A DNA stretch of 64,000 nucleotides from Tubiluchus corallicola (taxonomy: Eukaryota; Priapulida; Priapulimorpha; Priapulimorphida; Tubiluchidae). The position numbers and the translations under genes were made by a program. Location of the stretch: the NCBI GenBank assembly GCA_030141605.1, contig JAQGDQ010000308.1, positions 1 through 64,000 on the forward strand, in the 5' to 3' direction. Under the pieces are notes generated by a model. That model did no database searches, was not told the DNA's origin, and was given only the letters and a program-made list of their open reading frames with translations. Every line of letters starts with the position of its first letter. Position 1 is the first letter of the stretch. This document shows, piece after piece, positions 45,423-57,719 of the stretch.

Positions 45423-48400
45423 TTACTCAAGCAACAAACTGTGTCCAGTAGCTTTTAATTGTAAAAAATAGTACAGAATATGCATTTGGCACATTACATC
45501 CATGGTCCCTGCAGCAAAAGTATCAATATTCTCACTCTGTGTTGTAGCCGGTCGTAACAGTGTTGGCCCAAATACGGTTGCCAGGTTATGCAGTGACATT
45601 TTATTGTCCACCTCGCATTTATTCAACTTGATCATATGTTCTATAAGACACAATATGGTGCTGAAATTTGGTTCAGGAACTTCATTCAGAATACCTAACA
45701 TGAAGTTATGCTTGCTCTCAGGGTCTGACAATGCAAAACCCTCAGTAAGGTCATGGTACAGGCAGTCTGTGAACAAAGGTTCTGGTAGTTCTCGTAAATA
45801 AAGTTTCAAAACACTAGCGACAGCATGAATATCAGCTTCACATACTAACTTGGCTGCCTCTATCTGACTAGTATTAAATGCCTCTTTCAGTTTCTGGACA
45901 ACAGAAGAAGCACCAGATACTCTATAAATACCCATTTCTTTGATTCCTCTTCGCTCAACTTCTGTTGTACATGCCCTAACAATGAAAGGCACCTTGCTCA
46001 TTTCTCTCTTGCATACATCTCTGATTCGCACGCCAAAAACACCAATGTCCTGTAAGGCAGCTGGTTTTCGACGCAGTGTACTCCAGCAGGATATGAACTT
46101 GATAGATAATGAAACAACCATGGTTCCAACCTGAATGCTTTTGTTGTGAAGATGATTAGGTTTGACCCACTCACCAAGCTCTATTGTTCCAGTTCCAAGC
46201 AACTTATCTGGATGCCCGTGATGAACCTCGTATATAAGAATGCGCAAGGTCTGAGAGCCTTCAATGTCAAGTACAAATTCTTGGTCCCATTTTGGTGAAG
46301 TAGAATTTAGGCAAATGTTAGTTCTGGCCTTTAGAATAAAGTGTCCATAAGAATCGGTTTCTAGGCAGCAAAAGATATCAGCAGCTTCTTCAAGACCAGT
46401 GATACTCTTCAAAATCACGTGCAAATCACCAGTCAGGGGTTCTTCACGATCAGTACCAGTCTGCATAATGACAGCACCAAGCTGTGATAAGTTCTGAGAA
46501 GTTATAGCTGCCAATGTTTCTTGTAATTCATAAATGGTAACAGGTGGACCAGATGGCCCCTGTGCTTGCTGTAAACCAATTGCATTTTTCCAAAGCTGCC
46601 TCTCAAAGTCAGAAGACACCAGAAATGTATATGTTTTACCATGCTTGTGGCAAACTCTAAACACCAGATTTGGCAACGCTAACACAAGAGCTGCTTCATG
46701 CTCCGATAGCCTTTTCTGTAATTTTACTACAGTCCGACTAGGTCGCCGAATAGAACTCTGTTTTCGAGAAGAACGCTTTTCTTTCTTTTGTTCCTTTTTA
46801 ATTTGGTCTCGCAACTGTGCTACTCTCGATTTCAAGATATCGATATCAGTTCTCTGGTGCTCTACATGTTCCTTTACATGCTTAAGTTCACTATCTTCAA
46901 CTAAAAGTAAGTCGGAAAGTGGAATGTACCACTTACACTCATATGAATATTTGTTATGTCCAGACACCTTCTGTTTTGCACAAACAAGAACATTTTCAAA
47001 AAGAAACAAATGACGAAGTTTACGATGCCCGTCCACAAGCTCAATTATAAAACTTTCTTTCTCTAGATAAAGTTTTGAACCTGGTGTCAATGACGGATGT
47101 CTGCCTGATGTTCTTGTATGATTTAAATCATGCAGAAAGGCCTTAGTTAATTTCAATGATTCTCTCAGTGTCTCACTGTCAGGGTGATCATCGGGTGTAT
47201 ATTTTAACAGGTCATGTAGCACAAGAGCAATTCTCTGTATATGTAAAACTGGTTTATGCAACAGATCCTCCAAAGACAAGACTTCTCTACTCGATTTTAA
47301 CCTTATTCCTCGAGTTATTTTAGCAAATTGCTCATTAGTAGCAATGCACTTTTCAACCGTTTCACACGCTTTTGGATAATTTTGCAGAAAATATTCGTAT
47401 ACCCCTAACTCACTGACTAACTGCTTGAATAAATCTGCAATAGTTCGTCGCCCATCCCACGCATCTACACGTTTTTGAAGCCCTTGAAGAAACTGACTAT
47501 GAATAAGATGTAGCTGTGGAATTTTATAGAAAATTATATTATAATCATCAATGGTCATCACTGGCTGTGAGGTATCAATTGTTGCTTTCAAAGCTTTCAT
47601 ATACTGAATGATTACTTCTAAACATTCTACATAAGAGGCTTCTCCATCCATAACACTAGTAACAATTGCTTTATAGATTGACAACCGTTTTATTTCTCCA
47701 CTAGAGGTTTTTTGAGCTGCATAATGCTGTGAAACTTCCTTTTCTGCATTCTGTGCAGCATCACTGAAATTTTCTAACCCCAGGTCTGTTACTGTGTTTT
47801 GCAAATCATGTGGCTGGTAAGCAAATGATCCTGAAATTGATTCAATATTCACGTAGCAAGAGTTGAGATCCGGCCTCACCCTGCTTTTTCTCATTAAGGT
47901 ATCTATAGCAACAGGCTTATCCAAAAAGTTCCGATCATGATCATCTTCACTGCACTCACTGGAACCACCAGAAAAATTGGAATCACTGCGTTCCAGCAAG
48001 CGTCCATGACTTGCATACTCCGACTTTTGGCTTCGTATCGAGGAAGATTTGGAAACAGCATCTACTGCACTATGACAATAGGAAGAATCATCGTTAATTT
48101 CTTCCTCACTAGAACTTTGATTATCAAGTTGCTCTTCTGCAATGACATCTGCGAATGCATCATCTATGCACTGACTAATATCCATACTAGTGTCTGAACA
48201 AGTGGACCGTCTGTACAGATGCTTAAGTGGGCTTTTTGTAGGATTAGAATAGTAATCACTATGACCTGAAACATCCAAACCAGAAAACTGAGATAAGTCA
48301 CTATCATCACCCAAAGCTGATTTATCTTCTGTGTTCTCCGTGCTTGGAAATGGAAGTTGATATGAGGCATTTTCCACCTCAAAAGTATTTACAAGTTCTG

Positions 48401-48860
48401 TACCAGCACCTTCAATAGCAATTCTTTTCTCATTACTACTTTTCTGCTCATTATTTCCAGCAGGATGTACAGGAACTGTTGATAATGTTATTGGAGAATG
48501 ATGTCCACTATCCAATGATTCTTCAGGTAAAGCAATTCCAGACTGTGACACACTTGTGTTATTACCAGTATTATCTCTGTCCTCTCCAGAGACAGGATCA
48601 GAGCTCAACTGGTGCACTTCCTGGCTGGCATCCTGTGTTACTTCCTGTTGTGAAGGCTTATTTTTTGCTTCATTATCAAGTAGTATTCTTTGTAAATAAT
48701 TCACCGTAGCTGTCTCTTTTTTCAGTTCTTTTTCAAGTTTAATGATTCGCTGCTGATGAGAATCAATTGCAATTTCTATACGATCAATAATATCGGTGGG
48801 GAGTTCCTGGTTGGGAAATCTAGACCGCCAATCTTTGTAAAACTTTTCCAGTGTACTCAT
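45423..48860 (-). CDS. BCR: BCR-type RhoGEF/RhoGAP protein, single coding exon
   Basis: 1,145 codons without an intron. Residues 1-75 match the BCR oligomerisation coiled coil (FYKDWRSRFPNQ ... ATVNYLQRILL). A long Ser/Asp/Glu-rich disordered region follows. The Dbl-homology domain spans about 390-583 (IYKAIVTSVMDGEASYVECL, LSLEDLLHKPVLHIQRIALVL) and the PH domain about 590-765, with a charged insert (KKEQKKEKRSSRKQSS). The C2 domain spans about 808-898 (STSPKWDQEFVLDI). The RhoGAP domain spans about 940-1106, with the arginine finger in MGIYRVSGASS near 975 and NLATVFGPTLLRP. The protein should both load and hydrolyse GTP on Rho/Rac. The N-terminal coiled coil favours BCR over ABR, which lacks it. 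Human BCR (1,271 residues) is split by many introns. Confidence 0.97.
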   Translation of the reverse strand: MSTLEKFYKDWRSRFPNQELPTDIIDRIEIAIDSHQQRIIKLEKELKKETATVNYLQRILLDNEAKNKPSQQEVTQDASQEVHQLSSDPVSGEDRDNTGNNTSVSQSGIALPEESLDSGHHSPITLSTVPVHPAGNNEQKSSNEKRIAIEGAGTELVNTFEVENASYQLPFPSTENTEDKSALGDDSDLSQFSGLDVSGHSDYYSNPTKSPLKHLYRRSTCSDTSMDISQCIDDAFADVIAEEQLDNQSSSEEEINDDSSYCHSAVDAVSKSSSIRSQKSEYASHGRLLERSDSNFSGGSSECSEDDHDRNFLDKPVAIDTLMRKSRVRPDLNSCYVNIESISGSFAYQPHDLQNTVTDLGLENFSDAAQNAEKEVSQHYAAQKTSSGEIKRLSIYKAIVTSVMDGEASYVECLEVIIQYMKALKATIDTSQPVMTIDDYNIIFYKIPQLHLIHSQFLQGLQKRVDAWDGRRTIADLFKQLVSELGVYEYFLQNYPKACETVEKCIATNEQFAKITRGIRLKSSREVLSLEDLLHKPVLHIQRIALVLHDLLKYTPDDHPDSETLRESLKLTKAFLHDLNHTRTSGRHPSLTPGSKLYLEKESFIIELVDGHRKLRHLFLFENVLVCAKQKVSGHNKYSYECKWYIPLSDLLLVEDSELKHVKEHVEHQRTDIDILKSRVAQLRDQIKKEQKKEKRSSRKQSSIRRPSRTVVKLQKRLSEHEAALVLALPNLVFRVCHKHGKTYTFLVSSDFERQLWKNAIGLQQAQGPSGPPVTIYELQETLAAITSQNLSQLGAVIMQTGTDREEPLTGDLHVILKSITGLEEAADIFCCLETDSYGHFILKARTNICLNSTSPKWDQEFVLDIEGSQTLRILIYEVHHGHPDKLLGTGTIELGEWVKPNHLHNKSIQVGTMVVSLSIKFISCWSTLRRKPAALQDIGVFGVRIRDVCKREMSKVPFIVRACTTEVERRGIKEMGIYRVSGASSVVQKLKEAFNTSQIEAAKLVCEADIHAVASVLKLYLRELPEPLFTDCLYHDLTEGFALSDPESKHNFMLGILNEVPEPNFSTILCLIEHMIKLNKCEVDNKMSLHNLATVFGPTLLRPATTQSENIDTFAAGTMDVMCQMHILYYFLQLKATGHSLLLE

Positions 48861-48890
48861 ATTGTACTTCCTAAAATAAAAACGAAAAAT
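48861..48890 (-). promoter_or_regulatory. Splice-acceptor-like site just upstream of the BCR start
   Basis: On the minus strand the pyrimidine-rich run CGTTTTTATTTTAG ends at 48,871, ten bases before the ATG at 48,860. It is either the acceptor of a 5'UTR intron or a spliced-leader acceptor. It supports 48,860 as the true start. Confidence 0.6.
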
Positions 48891-49766
48891 GTTAGTTCAG
48901 CATCACAAAATTTCAAGCATTAAGCATAAAATTTAAATAGGCTACTAATTATCAATAAAGTCTAACTTCTTATATAGGTATGCTTGGTTAACACCACATT
49001 ACTCTCCTCTCATAATACTCCAAATTTTTGGCTCTCTGTAAATTTACACACGAAGATTTATTATTAGACTTAAAGAGAAATGCAGTGACCTGTTTTTGGC
49101 AGACAGTCTTAGGAATGCCGCAATGGTCAGGTAGATCAAGTTTTGCTCATAGGAGATCGTAATTTTATTGTTGGTGCTTTGTAACTTTTCAGTGAAGGTT
49201 TAAATTTTTTTGGTTAAGAATATTTATGAGAAGACCATGAGGTGCTCACTATTCAAACAACACTATGTGGTGCTTAAACAACAGACCACGTAATGGCGTT
49301 GCTGCAAGTGCTAAAAAATATATGTATAAAATGTGTACATGATATCACCTTGAGCTAAGGAATAAAAACTTTAAATTGTAGTCAGCAGACAGTTGAACCA
49401 AACAACAGAAATTTTTGGGGTGAAGTGAAAAATTATGTAAAACACATCTTAAAAAACCCGTCGATCTATGTAAAACATTAAGCGACAGCATGATACATTC
49501 TATATACAGAAGGCGTCGCTTAATAGACGACTCACTTTCGGATTGAAGTGTTCTGACTCAATTAACCGATGGGTGTAGTACTGCTGGTATAGAAGTATGA
49601 TTCATCAGCTTAGCATGCACTGCAAAGGTTTTTAATGAATTTTAGAAGCAAAGTAATGCCTGAATTTCTTTGTGCAGTTAAAAAATTTTTAAAAAAAATA
49701 TTTTAAAATATTAATTTATATAAGTGAATTAGCAATAAATTAAAAAGTGAAGTATACTTTTCTAAA
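48891..49766. other. Upstream region of the BCR-type gene, no gene seen
   Basis: AT-rich DNA without a supported frame. A 5'UTR exon and promoter are expected here but cannot be located. Confidence 0.4.
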
Positions 49767-50194
49767 TCACATAAGTCTGTTATTTGCAAAAATTACTAAA
49801 TTTCCTTCAAAGTCCGCTCCTGCAACCACCCCTCTGTTGCAACCCCCTCTTTTGTAACTTCCTTTCCCATTTACTTTGCCAAATCTTCTGCTTTCTGATG
49901 CATTAAAGGAGCGTTCACTCAAGCATCTTTTTCTCTTGCATTTGTAAACCACAGCTTTAGTGCTGACTCCACTTCACAGTCTTTTTCTGTGTGTTGCCTC
50001 TTAGATGCTAGATTCTCATTTTGGCTTGCTGACTGCTCAATTTCACATTGTTTTTTCAAAATTCTGTTGAGAGTACTTTGGGAAATTTTCAACTGCGCTG
50101 TTGCACACCTCTGACCCATCTTTGAAAGTTTATCGTACCGATCTAAAATTTTTGGTTTCTCCTTAACTGTTAGAGCTTTACACTTATGCTCCAT
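49767..50194 (-). pseudogene. pogo/Tigger-type transposase remnant (N-terminal DNA-binding part)
   Basis: From ATG 50,194: KCKALTVKEKPKILDRYDKLSKMGQRCATAQLKISQSTLNRILK is a psq/CENP-B-type helix-turn-helix, as in Tigger transposases. The next segment, VESALKLWFTNAREKDA, resembles the start of the second DNA-binding helix domain (usually ending GWL.RF). The frame then shifts and decays, with CNRGVVAGADFEGN at about 49,830-49,790. The DDE catalytic part is missing. Confidence 0.75.
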
Positions 50195-50675
50195 TTTTCA
50201 AATTTGTTAACTCTAGCCCTGATTTGCTGTACGACGTTTACTCTTGTAAGTCACAAAGGAATACTGGCTGATTACTATACCTGTATCTTTGGCTGTTAAC
50301 CGATTAAGCGTGAAAGTGTGATTTGCAACGGGAGCTTCAAAAGGAAACTGCTAGACAAGCGATTAAATGTTTAGCTTCCAGAAATGTTTGGGTAACGCAG
50401 TGGACGAGCTTGGTAACAGATTCAAAGAAAAACTGCTACGCTAGCATATTAACATGTGATAAATGTACCTGCTTACAAACAAAATGGTACTTAAAATGAT
50501 AGCTTCTACTTATATTATAGTGCACAAAAGGGAAGTAAAATGACATAAAAGTAGAAAAAGCTGTTTGGGTACATACAAATGTCTTATTTTAAGTATGTGA
50601 AGGAAAATTATTGAGTCATTTATACGGATTTATTTGAGTCAATTACCGACGGTTTTTATGTAAATGCAGCTTGCA

Positions 50676-50680
<5 letters not shown>

Positions 50681-50714
<34 letters not shown>
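50681..50714. repeat. (AT)n microsatellite
   Basis: About 17 alternating AT units. Confidence 0.92.
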
Positions 50715-50718
<4 letters not shown>

Positions 50719-52227
50719 AGATTATTCCATTTATATGTACACTATCTTATTTAAGCTTGCATTAGCCTAAACTATTAACTCAGAAAAGGCTCAGCTTTTT
50801 ATCTGAAGGTATTTTTTGAAAGTAACGTGTGGATTATATGATTTGGAAGATTCCATTTCCCAAAATTAAAAAGAACAGTAAATGCACTTTTACGCAGAAT
50901 GGTCATTCATTTTTTCTTCGAGAAGTTTATAAGCTAAGAGTATTTCTGTATCACATGTGATTTGTATATAAGACTATATGTTCATTTTCTTATAACTTAT
51001 GAATTACAAGCGTACATTCTGCATTATTATATTTTTATAACCATATTGATTGGTGTAAATATTACAGTCAAACCTCTTTATGTATGCCCATTCAGGAATG
51101 CATAAAAGTTGGAAATATAATGACTATGGCCAGCGAAAATTTAATCTGATGCCGCATTGCATTTTGCCACTCAATTTCGCCTGACTGCTATGCAGTCTTA
51201 AATTTGAATTAATGTATTGCTAATTTGTCATACATTTACAAAGCCACAGAAGTGCTTGAACAGCTCTTTGAACAAACATTACTAAATTATGTAATTTTTT
51301 TAAAATCTCTTTGACATCGCCACAGGGTAATCTTAAATAGTCTAATGAGTAGTTAGTATAATTAAATGTTTCAGATGCAATATTGTTTTCTAGATTTGTA
51401 TTGCCCTGGGACATAATTAGTTAGGTGAATTTAAGCATAGTGCAGATAGAAAGATCTCTGATTAATGTATATCGTAATCAATAAATCATAAAAGTAACCA
51501 GTCATTAAAAATTATATCACCCAATAATATCTATATATCCAAATTTAAGAGCAAAAGCAGCAACGCTTACTTGTTTTAAAACATGTTACGCAAAAATGAA
51601 AATTGATTAACGATTACCACAATTCATATTTGTAAAGTAAAATTTTCTTGTTTGGCTATACTATACTATAAGCAAAGTTCCTGTTGTACCATCATATTTA
51701 TTCTGATTTTAAAACATTTGCCTATTAAGAAACTGAATGAAGTACTACGGTTTTCAGCAATGGCTACTCATTTTTAGTCATTTATTATAGCTTACATAAG
51801 GTAAGAATACTAACATTTAATTTGCAAATTTTAAACGTTTACTTTTCACAGACTGTTCTAAAATATGTTTTCCATGTGGAAATTATAATACAGTGTTATT
51901 AATTGCCTGATGTTTTTACACTGCAAAGCATTTTACTTTTTTGACAAGCACCACCTTTGTCACCCGTTTTAAAAGTTGAACTAAATAGACTTGAACTGAG
52001 ATCAAAAAGGGATAGAGTTTAATCAGATTTCATTGTAAATCTATATGAAAAAGTCCGAAGACATATAAATGTGCTGTTTGCATGAATGTGAGTATTGCTA
52101 TTCATTACAAAAGTATTGCTATTCATTACCAGATGACACTAAAAACTTTCCCATCTTTCTCGTGGCAAATGCAATGAGTGAGAAGATGTAGTTGTAGATG
52201 TCATGCACAAGTTGCATTAAAAATGTC

Positions 52228-52239
52228 GGGGGGGGGGGG
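52228..52239. repeat. G12 homopolymer
   Basis: Twelve consecutive G in DNA that is otherwise about two-thirds A+T. It could form a G-quadruplex stack with partners, or mark a sequencing-error-prone site. Confidence 0.9.
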
Positions 52240-53109
52240 TCATGAAAGGCTGAAAACACTACTTAATTTTGTCAGGAAGTAACAAGTGAAAAAAATTCTT
52301 GTTCTCTAGTACGCGTTAAATCTACAGAAAAGTCGGAAATCATGCAAATCCCATTTTTCGTCAGTATTTCCCTTTCAGTTGCCCATTTTGTCACTTAGCT
52401 ATGCAATATGCATGATTACCAACTGTACTTACTTTATTGCTTGCATGTTCAGCTATGCACTGCCTGCATGATGTCCAATTTGCATTGCCACAATTACACT
52501 CGCTGCCAATTTTGATATGCTTTGCAAATAGTTTTGCTTTATTTTAATGCTTACAGCTTGATTGCTAATACAGATACTTGATAATTTATTGTGCATTTAT
52601 ATATTTTTGGCCTTTTCTTAGTACTGCTTAAAAACTTAAAATATTGCATATTTGTTAAATCTGGATCATAAATTTGTTATTTTTCAAATTAAAAAAATTT
52701 TGATTAATGTATTGCAATTGTCTGGGCAATTTATCTCGCTTTTTTACTTTCTTTTTGCTATTCACGTGTATATTCATAGTCTCTTTATAGATATATGTTA
52801 TAACTTCCATAAAACAAACAGTTGATAACTATTACTTCTCTTAAAGTTACTCATTTAAATTTCATCTCACAATGTTTAGCTATGCATATCTGATAACCAT
52901 GATTCAAGTTCAATTTTATCTTGCAAATGTTGTTTTTCTGAACATTAAAATATTCTCTTTTCTCTTTTGTGTTTTGAACCATATATAATTATGTTTAATG
53001 TTTGACTACCATGTATAATTATATAATTATGTTTAATGTTTGACTATATTTAGGAACGACTGTTTTTTGTATTTATGGACGTTTATGTATTTTTTAATAG
53101 TTGTGTTCT

Positions 53110-53275
53110 GCTGTCATTAGCGTATTTTTGTTTACTGTCTTTCTGAGAAGGGTGGTTGACTCACTAACCTTTGGTTTTTCGCCACCCTTTCTTCCATGTT
53201 CATTTGTATATTTTATTGTTAAATTATTGTAAATTTATGGAGAAAAATAAAAAATTACTTACTTACTTACTTACT
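53110..53275 (+). mobile_element. LINE 3' end with (TTAC)n tail
   Basis: Plus-strand sequence with a 3'UTR-like stretch, AATAAAAAATTA and then about five TTAC units (53,255-53,275). LINEs of the CR1/RTE type end in such short tandem repeats. No coding part remains. Confidence 0.6.
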
Positions 53276-53439
53276 GCAAATTCCGACCATATCCGTGATC
53301 ATAGGAAATTAGAGGCGCTACGTCCTAGCAAGCTATCTTGTTATACGCCCGATAAAACTGGTGCTCATGTTGAAAATGAATTGTTTACTTTAAGACTTTG
53401 GTGACTGTAGCTGCAAAAATCCTAATTCATGCACTAACG

Positions 53440-53800
53440 CCTGCACTGATGCCAAAATTATGCAATAAGCCAATATAATAATTTTTTTGTGAGGACTATG
53501 TCAAATGTCTTCCCTAATTCTAGGTAAAATGTGCCAAGTGTGTGACCCATGATCTACCCTTTACAAAGTCTTGCTGCATTTTCGATATATTACATTTGAT
53601 GTGTGACATCAGACAGTTGCGGGACATCTTCTCCAATTTTTTGCGCCGACATCCTGGACATTTTTTGTCAATGTACCATCTTCTTTCTCCAGAACATCGA
53701 GAGTTGTCTTCAATTTTAGTTTGCTTTGACGTGTTTATCAATTAGACAGAGACATTTTTATTTATCTCCTCATTTACACCTGTATACAGATATTAATACT
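53440..53800 (-). pseudogene. Decayed LINE fragments: RT piece and a separate 3' end
   Basis: At 53,741-53,440 the minus strand reads, across frames, NISKMQQDFVKGRSWVTHL and then LELGKTFDIVLTKKLLYWL. This resembles the reverse transcriptase interval G-RS-T-L to KAFD-V-H-LL. At 53,745-53,800 a separate minus-strand 3' end (GGAGATAAATAAAAATGTC) matches the tail of the LINE at 39,086. Both are old. Confidence 0.55.
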
Positions 53801-54534
53801 AACAATTACAAAGTTGTTACTAATACTAATGTTATTATTAATATACTACTACACTAAGTACTTGTAACTTATAGAGAACCTGACCGAGAACGTATCTACC
53901 ACTAGGTACCGTTGCAAATGAAAGATAAAACTTACCAACGCTACCATTATACAGCTTATCTAACGCATACTTTCTGAGTACATAATTAGCCCATATATTC
54001 ATTTACATTACTGCGCATTCATGATTAATTTTTCCTTCAATTTAAGCTAAATAATTCCTCTTTGTCAATGTTAACAAAATAAATACAAGAGTTCCTGAAT
54101 TCTGATTGATTGTGATCGGTGATTGCCTGATTGGACAAAGTGGTATGGCTAGTCAAAAGTGCTAATAGAATAGTTAATGGGGAAACCATTGACATGAAGA
54201 CTAAACCATAGATATGATAATATAACATAGCATGACAGAATATCATCGCGTTCCACGTTAGTAGTTAGTACGTGTCCCGTCTAATGCGCACCCATACGTT
54301 ATCAGTAAATAACAACAAATCAATACACCGAGGAGCGTTTAATAAGGAAGTGGCACGAGTGACCATACAGAGCTGCTCGAAACTGTGTAACTTTCTTTAA
54401 AGCACACAAAAACCTCCAGTCACATAAAGCTTAAGAAATTCGTCTTGACATTTTACGCCATTTATATGCTGTCTTTTTGCGTACAGGGCTTGCATCAGCA
54501 GTAACGCTGTATAAAATATGTAATTTAAAGACTC

Positions 54535-55950
54535 TTGCGATGGTCGTTATATTCTAGGAATCAAGTAACTAAAGAAATAAGAAGCCAGAGAGCTCAGTTT
54601 GAAGAAAATATTGCACATGCTGTTAAGCCAAATCCTAAGGCAGTTTGGAAGTATATTAAATCTAAGTACAAAATAAAAGAAGTAATTGGGGAGCTTCATA
54701 GAGTGCCGAACGAAACTACATCTGAGCTTGTAACTAGCAGTGAAGCAAAAGCAGAAATATTATCTGATTACTTTGCAAGTGTGTTTGTGTTGGAGGACTA
54801 CAGCATTCATATACCAAATTTTGAAAGGAGGCCAGTTTATAGTATGCAACAGTTGGAAATTAATGAGGAAATAGTAGAAGAACAGTTGAAAAAGCTAAAT
54901 ATATCAAAATCAGAAGGGGGTAGATGGCATGCATCCACAGCTGTTAAGAAAATTAGCAGACGAAATTAAAGTGCCTTTAACTATGATTTTTAATCATTCG
55001 CTTGTAGCACGAGTTTTACCACATAAACGGAAAGAAGCAAGAATATCTGCGATATACAAAAAGGGTAATAGAAAAATGGCAAATAACTATCGTCCTGTAT
55101 CTCTAATAAGTGTTGTGTATAAGGTAATGGAGAAGTTTTTGAGGGACCACATTCTGGAGTACCTACTGATGAACAATTTTATTAATAATAAGCAATATGG
55201 GTTTTTGCCAGGACGATTAACAAGTCTACAGCTCTTACAATTAATGGAGATGTGGACTGAAGCACTGGATCGTGGAGAAAACGTGGATGTCGTGCATACG
55301 GACTTTGAAAAAGCATTTGATAGAGTGCCCCATGAAAGGTTGTTGTGTAAGTTGAGAGCATATAGGATTGAGGTATAGTTACATGGATACCAGTTTTTTT
55401 GAGTAATAGGAAGCAAAAAATCATCAAACAGGGATGTGGCTCAAGCTGACGAAATGTAGATAATGGAATTCCACAGGGCAGCGTCCTCAGTCCAATATTA
55501 TTTCTCATCTACGTCAATGATCTTCCAGAAGAAGTAGTGTCTGAAATTTTTCTGTTTGCGGATGATACAATACTGTTCAATAAAATTGAATCACAGCAGG
55601 ACAGGGAAAACGTTCAAGAAGATCTTCATAGTATGACTAATGGAGCAAAGATTGGTTGTTAGCTTTTCATCCTAGTAAATGTAAGGCGATGAATATAACA
55701 TCTAGGAAAGAAAATAATCAAACTTCTGATTACACGCTGGTTAGAGATGAAATTAGTAACCGGATACCATGGGTTGAGTCAGAGAAGGACACTGGCGTTA
55801 TTTTTGATAGATAGCTCACATTTGAACAAACATCCAGGAAAAGATAAGCAAAGCTAAGAAGATGGTGGGGATAATAACTAGAGCTTTTACTACTTTGACA
55901 AATAGTATGTTCATCTGTCTGTACAAAGTCCTAGTTAGGCAAATCAGTAT
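54535..55950 (+). pseudogene. CR1/jockey-like LINE fragment (RT domain)
   Basis: Plus strand. An upstream linker (FEENIAHAVKPNPKAVWKYIKSK, 54,590-54,665) is followed by the reverse transcriptase: ISAIYKKGNRKMANNYRPVS, YGFLPGRLTSLQLL, HTDFEKAFDRVPHERLL (to 55,378), then NGIPQGSVLSPILFLIYVND (about 55,460-55,520) and LFADDTILF (about 55,550-55,575). At least three frameshifts or stops separate the pieces. The endonuclease and 3' end are missing. It differs from the LINE at 39,086-42,620. Confidence 0.88.
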
Positions 55951-57719
55951 GATATAAGCATGAAATTGCTATAAGTTAATAGATTTTTTAAGGCGATTTT
56001 TCTGAAACCTACTTCAGGTACCATTTTTCTTGTCCTTTAACCTGTTTTATGCCACCTATACCGCACCCACCTCTACAGTTTATTTTACTACTCCTGTTCT
56101 CGTAACAATGCACTTTTACATATATGAAACCCTGCCAACCTGCCAATAAATTTGCTAAATTCCTCTCACTTTAAGCTAGTTATTGATGTGGCGTCATCTG
56201 TGACAACACAACGTCTTAACTTATAATTGTCTAAACTCGCCTTGTCATTCCAGGAATGAACGCATCGGCTATGTTAGTAGGGTAGATGTAATATTTCTGC
56301 ATGGTGCCTTGGAGATATCACATACCCTCAATTCTTTTGCACTTGACCTTTGTCCTGTAACCTGACCTATAACCCTCACGCCTGACCCTAATTTCGAATC
56401 TTTGACAACCAACTTGAAAACTTCAAGCCTTTTATCAATGTTTAATTAAACTATAACCCCACAATTTGCAAATGATTTCGTGCACATGGAAAGTGCAGAG
56501 TAAAAATGGTGCAGGTAAAATAATGGCACAGGAAAAATGACACAGAAAAAAGTATACAAGTGGAAAGATAGGAAAAAATTGCACACCTAATAAAACATAA
56601 TTTTTTTACGATTCATCATCACAATTATGATTACCTCCATAAGAAAGTTGCATTTTGTTTACTGTTGGTTTGTTAGTTTTGTTTGTTAAGATGATTATGC
56701 AAAAATTGCTTAACAAATTTCCATTAACTTTGTTCCATTTAAAAAATGTAACAAAAAACGAGTAAACAGCAAATTAAAAATTGACTGCAAAAGAGGAAAT
56801 TTATTTACAAAAAGTGACTAAAACATGTGCCTAAGATTCTGCACACTGACACTTTTTATTGATGTCAATTTAATCACCGATTTGGTGAAGAGGATCGAGT
56901 GTATCCACAACTGCAGTGGCCCTTTCCTGACAAGGAAATGATCAACTCAAACTGGTTTGGACCTGGCGACCAAATGCTGCATGACGTAACTTAAAACAAT
57001 AGCAGTGGGCGAGACTGATCACCAGTTTCAAGTAATCGTGATTACAGATTATTTATTGGCAGTAATCAATTACTGATATTGCCCTTTTGCATCTGCTTTT
57101 GCATAAGATTTCAAGAGTTCGACACATGCTGAAACTGAATATGGTGACGTCAGAGTATTTCAAGTAAGACAAAATTATCAAACAGGCAAAGATTTCAGGA
57201 TTTTGCCGAAAATTTAAAGTTAAAGGAGCGTATAATGCTTTTATAATAAACTGTTACCGAATCGTCTCTGTAGCTCAAGCTAAACCAGACTTTTTTCAAA
57301 AGTTTCTGCCGAATCGGGTCAGATCTAAGGTAACTCAGAACTTCAGCAAATTGAACCGGATCAAAGCCCCGATTCGGATTCAGTTTCGAAGCTCCAGTTC
57401 TGTTGGGGCTTCGTGACATCCTTAGGTCTAGTTCTGCCTGCATTCAAAGAATTTACTACTGTTACTGTACTAAAAACAGTAGAGTCACTATTCTGAACAC
57501 TTGATGATAGTGGCTACATATTTTGCAAGAATAAACTTTTGCAAATCATATCAATACAATAATAATAAAAACAAAGCAAAGAAATCTCCCAGAATGTAAA
57601 ATGTAAACCATGTAGGTTTATTGTACATCGCTTGTTATTGTGCAAATACAGCACACAATGTCAGTCAATACGATTATAATTACTTAATATACTAATATAA
57701 TATTATAATTATGTACTGG
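55951..57719. other. Intergenic DNA and 3' flank of mevalonate kinase
   Basis: No gene supported. The 56,470-56,600 segment has degenerate GGTGCAGG/ATGGCACAGG/AATGACACAG units. The 57,000-57,440 segment is mixed in composition and resembles non-coding transposon DNA, but no paired ends were found. Confidence 0.4.

Larger units (their letters stand above)
50195..53099. other. Gene-poor AT-rich stretch
   Basis: No frame of substance. Contents seen: (AT)n at 50,681-50,714, a 21-bp unit repeated twice (52,091-52,132), a 12-G run (52,228-52,239) and a tandem copy of ATAATTATGTTTAATGTTTG (52,984-53,046). Confidence 0.6.

Noticed and set aside
46534-47013. 159-codon plus-strand frame opposite the BCR gene
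   Set aside because: It is the antisense shadow of a strongly conserved coding exon.
52091-52132. CRISPR-like direct repeats
   Set aside because: Only two adjacent units with no unique spacers, in an animal genome; a simple tandem duplication.
57195-57443. 82-codon minus-strand frame downstream of MVK
   Set aside because: No family resemblance, and the region looks like non-coding transposon DNA.
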